DNA from: Hippopus hippopus
Taxonomy: Eukaryota > Mollusca > Bivalvia > Cardiida > Cardiidae
Length of the DNA stretch: 64,000 nt
Assembly (NCBI GenBank): GCA_946811185.2
Contig: OX328105.1
Coordinates: 43,586,845 to 43,650,844 of the forward strand
Direction: 5' to 3'
This document shows, one piece after another, positions 32,576 through 40,982 of this stretch. Below the pieces are notes generated by a model. It searched no databases and was not told the DNA's origin. It saw only the letters and a program-made list of their open reading frames with translations. Positions within the stretch are counted from its first letter, which is position 1. Every line of letters begins with the position of its first letter. The position numbers were made by a program, and so were the translations under genes.

Positions 32576-33737
32576 TTAAGAAAAGTATGATTCAAGATCG
32601 CTGAGTAATCTAAACTTGCTTCCTAGGCCTGCGTTCATGGGGATGATTTTTCCTTCGCCAAGGTGCATCATCCTATTGGGGTAGTCAATTTTGTATCTTC
32701 CTGTGTCAAAGTTATATTGAGTCATATCATCCACCAACCGATTTTTTTTTTTTTTTTTTTTTTGTGTGTTTACCTCTTTTGTATTTAGCTAATGTATATG
32801 GAGACCATGAGGCGGATGGGATGGGTTCAAACTGCAATGCTCTACCTGGTACCAGAAATTGTGAATACTTTGTTTTCAGTTTCCGCAATCTTTCACTTAA
32901 CAGTTCCTTTCTGGACTTCGGATACTGTTGATGTTCTGAAATGCTACTTTCTCCAGTTTATCGTTTTCGGGTAGTGACAAATCTTTCATTAATCGTATGG
33001 GGTCTTTGAGAATCAACAATTACAAATTGAGTTGAACCATTTTCTCCATCCCAGTCTATCGTGGTTGGGTCTGCTATTGATTCCCTATGCGGAGTGATCT
33101 TTTTTGGAGATGATGTGCTTGGGGCTGGTATTAGCTCCCAGCGCGGAGTTGATGTGCTTGTGCCTGGCATTGGTTCCCAGCGCTGAGTGATCTTTTTTGG
33201 AGTTGATGTGCTTGGGTCTGGTATTGGCTCTCTGCGCGGAGTGATCTTTTTTGGAGATGATTTCTTCTTCAGGGATTTTTTCTTTCGTGGAGCACGCTTT
33301 CTTGGAGATTTCTTCTTTTTTGGAGATTTCTTCTTTTCTGGAGATTTCTTCTTTCGTGGAGCACGTTTTCGAGGTTGTCTTTCAGCCCCAAAGTTTCTAA
33401 CGGTTTTTGTTCCATCCCATCTCAGTAAACTTCTGATAATAACACCACCCAGAAATCCACCTCCTCCAGGTTTTAAAATAATTTTACGTTTACTTTCATC
33501 ATCTGTGGACGGATCTGCTAACCTCTCAATATCTTCTCTATGTTTTGTTATGTACGTAGTGGTTTGCTTTGGTAATTTGATTTTATTGTCAATGATGTAT
33601 CTTGCTGCCAGCGTAAACCATTTTAAAATTTCTTTTAATCCTGCCTTTAACAGAACTTCTTTTTCATATCTATCGGTTTGTTGACTTAAATTTCGCAAAG
33701 CAGCTAAAACCGAAGTTGGTGTGTGTGGTATAGCCAT
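32576..33737 (-). pseudogene. Core-like protein with SPKK repeats, broken
   Basis: The intact N-terminal part (33737 to 32958, 259 codons) has a helix-rich segment and GGGGFLGG. This is followed by a tail of KKKSP, SPKK and SPRK repeats like those of sperm histones, which bind the DNA minor groove. After TAA at 32958-32960 the same frame stays open and codes for a further 60-odd residues. It then enters a 22-nt A run (32742-32763 on the plus strand as T), where a one-base shift is needed to reach a last open segment ending at 32576. I infer one longer gene with a nonsense codon and a homopolymer frameshift. The shift could be a sequencing error. Confidence 0.65.
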
Positions 33738-33854
33738 GTTTATTCATTGACGTGAAACATGAAAATGATTTATATTTAAAATGTAATTCTCTTTTAAAAC
33801 AAGAACTTCAAATAAGGACTTTTAAATATGAACTTTTTTTGAAAAAACCTATTT

Positions 33855-34532
33855 TTAAGCTGGAGAATAAACAATTGGTCCTCTTTTATCTCCTTGTGTA
33901 TACCAACGATAGAATATATCTGTTCTCAGTCTTAATTCTTTGTTTGTTCGTGAATGAAAATCTATGACTAGATATCCATGGTCCAGCGATTTAGCGTCTT
34001 CATAAGCGGGTAACAAATGTGGGGCTTGCATTTGGTGAGCCATTGTTTTAATTTGATTCTTATCTCGTTCATTTCGAAATAAAATCATGTATCTGGAATT
34101 AAGACTAATGGTTCGACTCGATTTCGACTGCTGAAACATATTTTGTGTGATATAAATCACACTTGCATTACGATGATGGCCTTTTCTTGTAAACCAAAGT
34201 TTAATTTTTTCCTCGTCTTTTTCACCCAACATGTCATCAAAGACGATTAAATGTGGAATGGATACATCACTGACAATTTCGTTTTCATCGTCAGGAATTC
34301 CCTCCACGAAATTTATGAATTCAAACTGTGAATTAAATTTTTCCTGCATAAGATTGTATGCATACTGCCATTCTTTGTAACACCAGACAACTCTTTCAGG
34401 AAAGATGTTGAACAAGTCTTCTCGATAGTCAATTAATTTATGAACGAACTCTGTTTTTCCACACCCGCTCGGTCCTGTGATGAAAATATTACAAGGGTGT
34501 TGAAATAAAATAGATTGTACATCCACCTCCAT
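33855..34532 (-). CDS. ATPase: FtsK/HerA-type genome-packaging ATPase
   Basis: A 225-residue P-loop protein: Walker A GPSGCGKT (residues 20-27), Walker B LIVFDD (about 95-100), and a sensor-like YITQN near residue 128. This is the A32-like packaging ATPase of Polintons and large DNA viruses, which pumps DNA into preformed capsids. Length is typical and the frame is intact. It lies upstream of the SPKK gene on the same strand. Confidence 0.92.
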   Translation of the reverse strand: MEVDVQSILFQHPCNIFITGPSGCGKTEFVHKLIDYREDLFNIFPERVVWCYKEWQYAYNLMQEKFNSQFEFINFVEGIPDDENEIVSDVSIPHLIVFDDMLGEKDEEKIKLWFTRKGHHRNASVIYITQNMFQQSKSSRTISLNSRYMILFRNERDKNQIKTMAHQMQAPHLLPAYEDAKSLDHGYLVIDFHSRTNKELRLRTDIFYRWYTQGDKRGPIVYSPA

Positions 34533-34745
34533 GTTTTTTTACTTTTCTCTTTAAGGTCTAATGATAAAATGACAACATAAATAAAATGAAAGCGTTTTTA
34601 TTCACAAAAAACATTTTATTCAGAGTTGACAACGAAATATTGACAATAAATTATTTTTACAATGAATTATTTCTTACAATATGGCATAAAACATTTTTTT
34701 AACAAATATAACATTTTACAATATAACATTTTAAAATATAACATT

Positions 34746-35380
34746 TTACAATGCAAATTCACAAATCCCTCGAGTTCTCCATTTGTCTTCATGTTCCGTA
34801 ATGTCTTTGTGCAATTGGTCATCACCCAAATAAAATGGATATACACTGTCCATTTCACTGAATTCACGTGTTCCACTAAATGGATAAACATGTTTTAAAA
34901 CGTCTTTCGTTGAAAGAGATGAATATACAATTTTCTCTGTAACATCTCTATCAAATAAGATATAGCCTTCCATAGTATCCACTATTTCCTCAGAGTCTCG
35001 AATAGATCCTTTTTTGTAGCGTAAGTAAAAGTTAAATAAAACTGATTTCATTTTCAGAACGTTCAGAAAACTTTCTTCGGTTCTTCCTATGATCACGAAA
35101 CACCATCGACTTGTGGATCGCATTTGTTTACCATTAGCACCGCCTTTCCACCAGTAAGTTGCTAAATAAGTTTTGATGATGTGTTTCAAATCCCAATAAA
35201 GTGCTGTATACCATACAATTTGCAGGACGATTCTCCTTTTGCAAACCCTCTGTGCAATTTATCTATCCAAAGTTCCACACAGCGGAGTTTAATGTTAAGC
35301 TGCATTCGTTCATCGAGCGTATGCTGTTAAACGAATTCTCCATAAATCTTTTCACTTAGTTCTATTGGTAAAGGCAGCAT
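34746..35380 (-). pseudogene. Unknown gene, stop plus frameshift
   Basis: An ATG at 35380 opens a frame beginning MLPLPIELSEKIYG. It meets TAA at 35327-35329, then stays open as a coding-looking stretch (VELWIDKLHRGF) to about 35170. Around 35170-35230 the coding signal moves to the neighbouring frame, which continues as the 147-codon open segment ending at 34746 (motifs WWKGGANGK, EGYILFDRD). I read this as one decayed gene of about 210 codons. I do not recognise the family. AATAAA words lie downstream on the minus strand near 34597. Confidence 0.55.
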
Positions 35381-35601
35381 AATTTTTCAGCGATATTTTG
35401 TGTCTTACTCGGACCGTTCAGTTCAAAACAATGTAACATGGAATTATTTCCTTAAACTTTTATAACCATAATCGTCACTTTCACTGTCTGAATAGGATAC
35501 TATTCTTTTTTCTTTTAGCCATCGTTTATGTCTGATTGTAAGACAATGACACGGTAAGTCAGAAAACTTGGCATTTTATAGAGTCTTTCACCCAAATAGT
35601 G

Positions 35602-35609
35602 TATAAATA
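35602..35609 (+). promoter_or_regulatory. TATA box of the zinc-knuckle gene
   Basis: TATAAATA lies 69 bp before the ATG at 35678. A TCATTC word near 35634 is a plausible initiator about 30 bp downstream of it. Confidence 0.65.
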
Positions 35610-35677
35610 GAGACGATAGCTACGAAATCTATATCATTCCTCTGATCGACTTCAGACAGTACAGCTGACAAAAAATA

Positions 35678-36544
35678 ATGAGCGAGTTTAAGCTACAAAG
35701 TACACCACTGCTAGGAAAGTTGATGTATCTGTATGTTAACCCATACACCCACGATTACGAGATCAGCAATGTTCCGTTAAAGTATCAAGTTCAACATAAC
35801 GGGAATTACGTGGGATCATTTTTATCCCATCAACATGTAACAGAAAAAGACGTTTACCGTATTACCAGTTACAGAGTTTTGAATCAAGCAACGATCGATA
35901 GACGATATGGGATGGATGGAAAGAGAAAAGATATTTGTTTTACATGCAACAAACAAGGACACTGGGCTAGAAATTGTCCAGAAAAAGAAAATCAGACAGA
36001 AACAGTCGTTTTTGTCTATGTGAACCCACGCAGTCACGATATCAAAATTTCACCAACAATGAATCTGGGTGGTGAATTTCACTACATGAAATTCGTTGGT
36101 GTTCTGAAATCATTCTGTAACGAAAATAAATGGAAAACATTCACACCACAGACTACAACATCATCGACTGAAAATCAGATCGAAAATATGCAGATCGACA
36201 ACACGACTATCAGCGATACAGAGATCTGTAAAATAACAGAACAGATAGAGAAAAAAATATCTACAAACGATAATCTAAGAAAACAACCAACTTTGGAACT
36301 AAAAAACAACGAACTTTCTTCTGAGGAGACTCGTTCACCAAAAGAGGAGAAAAAGCAAAACAACGAAAAAAGAGAAAGCGAGAAAAAAAAGAAGTGTTTC
36401 TTTTGCAAATCAAAAAAAAAAAAAAAACATGGGGATAAAATCTGGATCTGTCCAGATATGGTATTAAAAAATAATGAAAGGGGAAGAAAACGAAAGAATG
36501 AATGTGAATCTGACATTCCAAAGAAAAAAAGAAAAACACAGTGA
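35678..36544 (+). CDS. CCHC zinc-knuckle protein (288 aa)
   Basis: The main plus-strand gene of the element. Residues 1-75 are a globular domain of unknown type. A single retroviral-type zinc knuckle C-x2-C-x4-H-x4-C (CFTCNKQGHWARNC) lies at about 87-100. A second Tyr/Phe-rich segment echoes the first (VNPYTHDYEIS versus VNPRSHDIKIS), suggesting an internal duplication. The C-terminal third is Lys/Glu-rich with a CFFCKSKK pair and a nuclear-signal-like KKKRK. Nucleic-acid binding is likely. A replication or RNA-handling role in place of the missing polymerase is speculation. AATAAA follows at 36646. Confidence 0.75.
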   Translation: MSEFKLQSTPLLGKLMYLYVNPYTHDYEISNVPLKYQVQHNGNYVGSFLSHQHVTEKDVYRITSYRVLNQATIDRRYGMDGKRKDICFTCNKQGHWARNCPEKENQTETVVFVYVNPRSHDIKISPTMNLGGEFHYMKFVGVLKSFCNENKWKTFTPQTTTSSTENQIENMQIDNTTISDTEICKITEQIEKKISTNDNLRKQPTLELKNNELSSEETRSPKEEKKQNNEKRESEKKKKCFFCKSKKKKKHGDKIWICPDMVLKNNERGRKRKNECESDIPKKKRKTQ

Positions 36545-36752
36545 AAAACAATTTCAATTGTTTTAACAAAAAAGACTGACTTGTTTAAATGTTTTCATTC
36601 CACTGTTTTTACAGTTCCTGACTTGTTTCACTGTACAAATGATTGAATAAAAAACATATGAAATAATTCTGGGGCTTGACTTTTTTTCTTCTGACTGTAA
36701 GCCTTTTGACTGTAAGACTTTTGAGAGAAAAAAATTGACAATTCGAAAGAAA

Positions 36753-36789
36753 AGCTCTTTCTTGGGGAATGGTAGCCCTGAAAAGGGCT
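36753..36789 (-). terminator. Histone-type 3' end: stem-loop, ACCA and CAAGAAAGA element
   Basis: On the minus strand the stem-loop AGCCCTTTTCAGGGCT (36774-36789) is followed at once by ACCA. Nine bases after the stem comes CAAGAAAGAGCT (36753-36764). This is the full layout of an animal histone 3' processing signal: 6-bp stem, UUUC loop, cleavage at ACCA, and a purine downstream element that pairs with U7 RNA. It lies 75 bp after the stop of the 84-residue gene, in sense orientation. Confidence 0.75.
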
Positions 36790-36863
36790 GTTTTTTCTCC
36801 ATTCACTGGCTGGATAAATTAATTCCATACCAGTGAAGGATACAGCTTCATCAGCTTCTTCTA

Positions 36864-37118
36864 TCATCCACGATGCTCGGTGGGTGGCATGAAATCCCTC
36901 AGATCGGGGTAAATATTCCCCATCTTGATCTTCGGCGTACGAGTATAAAACTCGTACCCCCTCCTCTCAAAAAAAGCACACAGGGCTTTGAACTTTAGTC
37001 TCTTTCTTTCTTCTTCTCTTTTCTTCTCCATCTCTATCTTCTCCTCCATCTCTTTCTTTTTCTCCTCCTCAACCTTTGGCTTTCCAAATACCCCACAGAA
37101 AAAGCTGCTGCCTTTCAT
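36864..37118 (-). CDS. Small charged-helix protein (84 aa)
   Basis: Starts MKGSSFFCGVFGKPK and continues as a long Glu/Lys-rich helix (about residues 16-42). It ends with a Tyr/Pro-rich segment (NIYPDLRDFMPP). I do not recognise it. A TATAAAAA box (37149-37156) lies about 31 bp upstream of the ATG, beyond it the shared palindromic module, and a histone-type 3' end lies downstream. It diverges from the 46-residue gene on the plus strand. The complete set of expression signals makes it a credible gene despite its size. Confidence 0.65.
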   Translation of the reverse strand: MKGSSFFCGVFGKPKVEEEKKKEMEEKIEMEKKREEERKRLKFKALCAFFERRGYEFYTRTPKIKMGNIYPDLRDFMPPTEHRG

Positions 37119-37148
37119 TGTGAAATAACCCGATAATAAAAAAGTTCG

Positions 37149-37348
37149 TTTTTATACGTTTGCAGGGGGATTGACCTACTTTGACTCAGAATTAACGTTG
37201 TCCAATCGAATCGTCCGTTATATCATTACACATTTTGATTGGTCGACGTTAACCCAACTGTATTTTCCTCTATACAAAACACTATTCTCAGTGATCATAG
37301 TTAAAATACTTTGTAGTCACTACTTTATAGCTCTGTAGACTATAAAAG
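37149..37348. promoter_or_regulatory. Divergent promoter with shared module
   Basis: TATAAAAA for the minus-strand gene (37149-37156) and TATAAAAG for the plus-strand gene (37341-37348) flank the module at 37167-37252 (GATTGACCTACTTTGACTCA onward). The module is the near-identical counterpart of the one at 25.66-25.81 kb. A CATTCATTC word about 22 bp after the right TATA could be the initiator. Confidence 0.65.
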
Positions 37349-37410
37349 ACAATCGCAAAACACATTCATTCGGAACTCAGCTGCTGTAGAGTTAAAACCA
37401 AATCAGCACA

Positions 37411-37551
37411 ATGTTTGGACTGACAATTTTACTTACATTACTGTACTGGATAGAAGAAAGAGAACGCCTTAGACGTATAAGGCGTGAAGTTGAGCATCTA
37501 TTCCAAGTAAAAAATGCGATGGAAAATAGGAGAATAAAGAGAAGAGGTTAA
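37411..37551 (+). CDS. 46-residue membrane-anchor peptide
   Basis: ATG at 37411, TAA at 37549-37551. The N-terminus MFGLTILLTLLYWIE is hydrophobic, followed by a very basic helix (RERLRRIRREVEH ... RRIKRRG). A TATA box 63-70 bp upstream and a histone-type stem-loop 20 bp after the stop support expression. It is the outermost gene on the right and faces the terminal repeat, mirroring the coiled-coil gene on the left. Function unknown; a small membrane or fusion-accessory peptide is one option. Confidence 0.6.
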   Translation: MFGLTILLTLLYWIEERERLRRIRREVEHLFQVKNAMENRRIKRRG

Positions 37552-37567
37552 AAAAGTGAACCTGTAC

Positions 37568-38764
37568 AAACAGCCCTTTTCCGGGCTATCCCAACACCAC
37601 GAAAAGATCTATCTTTCCTCAAATTTTGTCAATTTTCAGTCAAAAGACTTTCAGTCAAAGACTTAACTCAAAAAAGCCTAAGGGTAACCATTCCCCTAGA
37701 CTCAGCCTGGTACAGCGTGATCAAGATCAAACTGTATTCCATATCAATCCTAAAGTCCATTAAAGCCCAAGTAGTGGTTAAAAGTAAACAATAAAGCAGT
37801 CTAAGTACAACACAATCCCATTGATCTCCACTCTGATGCGTGGTAAGGATTAAAGATCGGGTTGTCTTCTATATCAAATCAATGAAAAAAGTCTAAGTCA
37901 AACCCTGGTCAAACCCTGATCTTTTTTTTTGCCCTAACCCCACTTAAAGTAAACAATAAAGCAGTCTAAGTACAACACAGTCCCATTGATCTCTACTCTG
38001 ACGTGTGGTAAGGACTAAAGATCAGGTTGTCTTCTATATCAAATCAATGAAAAAAAGTCTAAGTCAAACAAGGTCAAACCCTGATTTTTTTTTTGCCCTA
38101 ACCCCACTTAAAGCCCCAAGTAGTGGTTAAAAGTAAACAATAAAGCAGTCTAAGTACAACACAGTCCCATTGATCTCTACTCTGACGTGTGGTAAGGACT
38201 AAAGATCAGGTTGTCTTCTATATCAAATCAATGAAAAAAAGTCTAATTCAAACAAGGTCAAACCCTGATCTTTTTTTTTTAACCTAACCCCACTTAAAGC
38301 CCCAAGTAGTGGTTAAAAGTAAACAATAAAGCAGTCCTAACCCTATTCCATATCACGGTCTCAACCAACAGCTGACTAAACTACAAACTATGTGACAATC
38401 CTTCTTAGCATAGCGATCCTATATAGTCTTACTATAGCAAAATGGGTACAACCCCCACTCAGGGTAAGCAGAATAGGGGCTCAGGGGAAGTCAGATAGGG
38501 ACTGGCCAATCTCTGCAACAGCTCACAAGGGGACCGAGTAAGCGATAAAATCCGAGAATCCGCATGAAAATGTTACTATAAATAGAACATGGGGGTAGGA
38601 TATTTGCAATAAAAGGCCAACTATCGCCCAAAAATGCTCCAAAAGTGCCCCATTTGCTATCCCAGGTGCCCCATTTACTGTCAGGATAGCAGAATGGGGC
38701 ACTCAGGGGTAGTCACATGGGGCAAAATCGCCTATTTTGCCCCAAGTGACTACCCTATACTACT
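37568..38764. repeat. Right terminal inverted repeat
   Basis: Inverted copy of 23905-25066, slightly longer because of different lengths in its tandem units (one unit lacks about 20 bp near 37946). The inner end carries its own copy of the histone-like stem-loop. Confidence 0.92.
37572..37587 (+). terminator. Histone-type stem-loop, inner end of right TIR
   Basis: AGCCCTTTTCCGGGCT on the plus strand, the TIR copy of the signal at 25046 with one base change that breaks the closing pair. GAAAAGATCT follows at 37601. It serves the 46-residue gene. Confidence 0.6.
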
Positions 38765-39470
38765 CACCAGCAATATCTATGCATTTCTTATGTCTGGTCA
38801 TCCATTTGTTGTAAGTTTCAATGTACCAGTCTTCAGTTAATGACGATACAACAATTTGAGTCTGTTTTGTAAGTTCCTCTGCTGAATTGAATGGCTTTCC
38901 ACGCAAACTCGCCTTCAACTCAGGAAAAACCCGGAAATCCATAGAAGACATATCTTTGGTCTCTGGATCAAAGTGGTGTAACCAGGTCTCATCCGTCGTG
39001 AGGATCCGATCAAGAAAATCCTCGCCGTCAGATTCGTAGCGGTGAAGAAACTTCTGTGAACGGTGTACGCGGCGCTCCTTTTCATTTTCCTTGAGTAATC
39101 GTGGTGCCCACCGAGCACTCACTTTCGACATGCCAAGTTCCTCAGTTAGTATACCATGTACTGTTGAGCACGAAACACCGAGTTCATTAGCAATAGTTCT
39201 GACGGTGGTTCTTCTGTCGGTCTGAACCATATCCTTTACCAACTTCTTAATCGAACAAGTTACGACTGCCGGTCGACCGCTCCTGGAATCGTCGTTAATA
39301 GATTCTCTTCCACTCCTAAAACGCAAATGCCATTTGTAGACAAAAGCTGGACTGCATTTATCATATGCTCCTGTTGATTTTATCATTCGCAGTGTTTCTG
39401 TTGGCGATTTATTAAGTGTAACGCAGAATTTCACCACACTCCGCAACTCAACGCCACAGTTCGAAGTCAT
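38760..39470 (-). pseudogene. Mariner transposase, internally deleted and interrupted
   Basis: The start at 39470 leads into a helix-turn-helix N-terminus (residues 1-115, with SGRPAVVT linker). Then comes the first catalytic Asp in TTDETWLHHFDPETK. Immediately after this the frame jumps to FRVFPELKASLRG, which belongs well past the third acidic residue. About 100 residues with the other catalytic Asp residues are gone. The last dozen codons lie beyond the Polinton, at 23.87-23.90 kb on the minus strand. The enzyme cannot be active. The deletion predates or accompanied the element's death, independent of the Polinton insertion. Confidence 0.9.
38765..38770. repeat. Polinton target-site duplication, right
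   Basis: CACCAG directly after the terminal CCCTATACTACT; identical to 23899-23904. Confidence 0.92.
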
Positions 39471-40980
39471 GATTTTTCCGTAACAACTTCCGCAGATAGA
39501 TTACGAAAACACTACAATTTTGTTTCGGAACAACGAATTGTTTTGAAATTTTCAGGAAATGACGTAACGTTGTCGAATTATCGCTTGACGTTTCCGCGCT
39601 TTTTTGACGTTGAGCAAACATACGGAAATTAAGCTTATTTCTTCAACGACATAATCCAAAAATAGGTATTTTACGGACTGCTCCGGGTACTCATGATGAC
39701 GTTGCTACGACAACCCATATATCTGGTTTCTGTTGTCGATTTTCTATTATTTTTTTAAAAATTGCTTTAGGATAAGTCAAGGTTCATGCATATCAAATTT
39801 CATGTATATTTGATGAACAATTCTAGAGATACAACAAAATTCTACGAACTTTCCGAACAACCCTCGTACATATCAGTGTATAATGCATCACGGAGATGCA
39901 TTAAGTCTCCATTTCCCAGAGCATGGCCCATATACACGTTACCTCTTTCAATGGCCGATAACACAGTTTACTAATCTTCACGATGATTTTAATCCAATAA
40001 TAAGGCATGACTGAACAAGTGAGAGGTATGGATCCAAGATTAGACGGCACATTCTGTGCAGTCTGATCTTGATGTTTGCCGTCCCCAAAAGCCCCTGTTT
40101 TTGCCTATGGTACTAATAGGGATATTTGTTTGTGATGGAGTCTAACGCCTTTTTAACAGCTAAGGTCAGTCACGGTGGTCAGTGAACCAACACATGTGTT
40201 TCCTGGCTTTCTCACACCAGCACTGGCACAAAAATATTAATGACTACTTTTCTCACAAGCATCACAGGTGAGAGGCAAAAAATCTCTGGAAAGAAAGTTT
40301 GCCTAAACAAGGAATCGAACCTGCAACCACTACGTCACGATTCAGATACGCTAACCACCGAGCTACCCGGCCGGGCTTGAAAAAGATAAAGGCTTTTCGA
40401 AGCAATAGGTACTACAGTATCAGCAAAGGGTTTTATTTATGAATGGCACTTTGTACTAGTTAAACCCTTTTTGGCTCTAGATCTAGGAGAAATCGTAGCT
40501 TACGAATATTTTTTGCTTTTTTCACATTATTTCCATATGCGTTTTTGCTGCGAGACGAAACAAGAAACAACGAATATCTTTAAAAGGAGATAGACTGCGT
40601 AAGAGATGCAGGAATATGATTATTGAAACTCTTTCGTGACTCAATATGAAGTGAAATAATGAAAAACAACCTCGCGAGGAACTGCCTCTTTTTCCTCACC
40701 ATTTTTCATTTTGCTGAAAAGTAATACTGGATTATTGGGTGACGCTTAGGAAAATACCAAATTTCCAAATAGAATAAGAAAAGGATCAATCTCTATGATA
40801 TATTAATTTGCTATGGTTTGAATCAAGGCTCCAGGGTATCGATTAGCGGTAGCAACGCTTGTAAATAGTGGTTTCATAAACGTGCGGGCAAATATGGCAG
40901 CAGGGGCCCCCGAATAAACATGTGCACATTTTGACCAATTGCAAATTACCGTCTATTCATTCTTTATCAGTAACCTTACG
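39471..40980. other. Mariner end, MITE remains, tRNA-derived repeat
   Basis: Up to 39866 this is the 5' flank of the mariner transposase. About 40020-40130 has an R3 MITE remnant. At 40311-40376 is a tRNA-like head. The stretch 40380-40980 shows nothing I recognise. Confidence 0.5.
40311..40376 (-). repeat. tRNA-derived SINE head
   Basis: On the minus strand an A box (TAGCTCGGTGGTTAG) and a B box (GGTTCGATTCC) are 30-odd bases apart, inside GCCCGGCCGGG ... GGC. The acceptor arms pair for only three bases, so it is a tRNA-derived repeat and not a working tRNA gene. Confidence 0.6.
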
Positions 40981-40982
40981 TT

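Larger units (their letters stand above)
23905..38764. mobile_element. Complete Polinton/Maverick-type element (14.86 kb)
   Basis: Bounded by AG...CT ends, about 1.2-kb inverted repeats and a perfect 6-bp target duplication. It encodes a virus-like set: chromodomain integrase, adenain-like protease, double-jelly-roll capsid protein, penton, packaging ATPase and several minor proteins, plus a zinc-knuckle protein. The gene set is that of Polintons/adintoviruses. A family-B DNA polymerase, normally the largest gene, is not recognisable in any frame. Several genes have premature stops, so this copy is not fully functional as it stands. It sits inside a mariner transposase gene. Confidence 0.93.
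23634..39866 (-). mobile_element. Mariner element, interrupted
   Basis: The left end CGTGGGTTGTTCGGAAAGTT and the inverted right end match over about 34 bp (23634-23667, 39833-39866) with one difference. They are flanked by TA (23632-23633 and 39867-39868), the mariner target duplication. The transposase lies on the minus strand. The element is split by the 14.86-kb Polinton inserted near the 3' end of the transposase gene. Without the insert it would be about 1.37 kb. Confidence 0.9.
23434..39933 (+). repeat. R1 MITE split by a mariner
   Basis: The left two thirds of an R1 copy (23434-23631) stops at CTTGGTATAC. The right third (39869-39933: TATAATGCATCACGGAGATG ... AGAGCATGGCCCAT) resumes after the mariner. 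This is the outermost layer of the nested insertion, and the order of events follows from it: R1 first, mariner second, Polinton last. Confidence 0.8.

Noticed and set aside
33187..33684. Phe/Arg-rich plus-strand frame
   Set aside because: Exact antisense of the SPKK-repeat gene.
27357..35329. Reassigned stop codons (TAA/TAG as Gln) in the element
   Set aside because: Intact genes of the same element end in TAA (coiled-coil and penton genes), so the code is standard; nonsense mutation is simpler.
40311..40376. A functional tRNA gene
   Set aside because: A and B boxes are present but the acceptor stem pairs for only three bases and no proper anticodon arm could be drawn.
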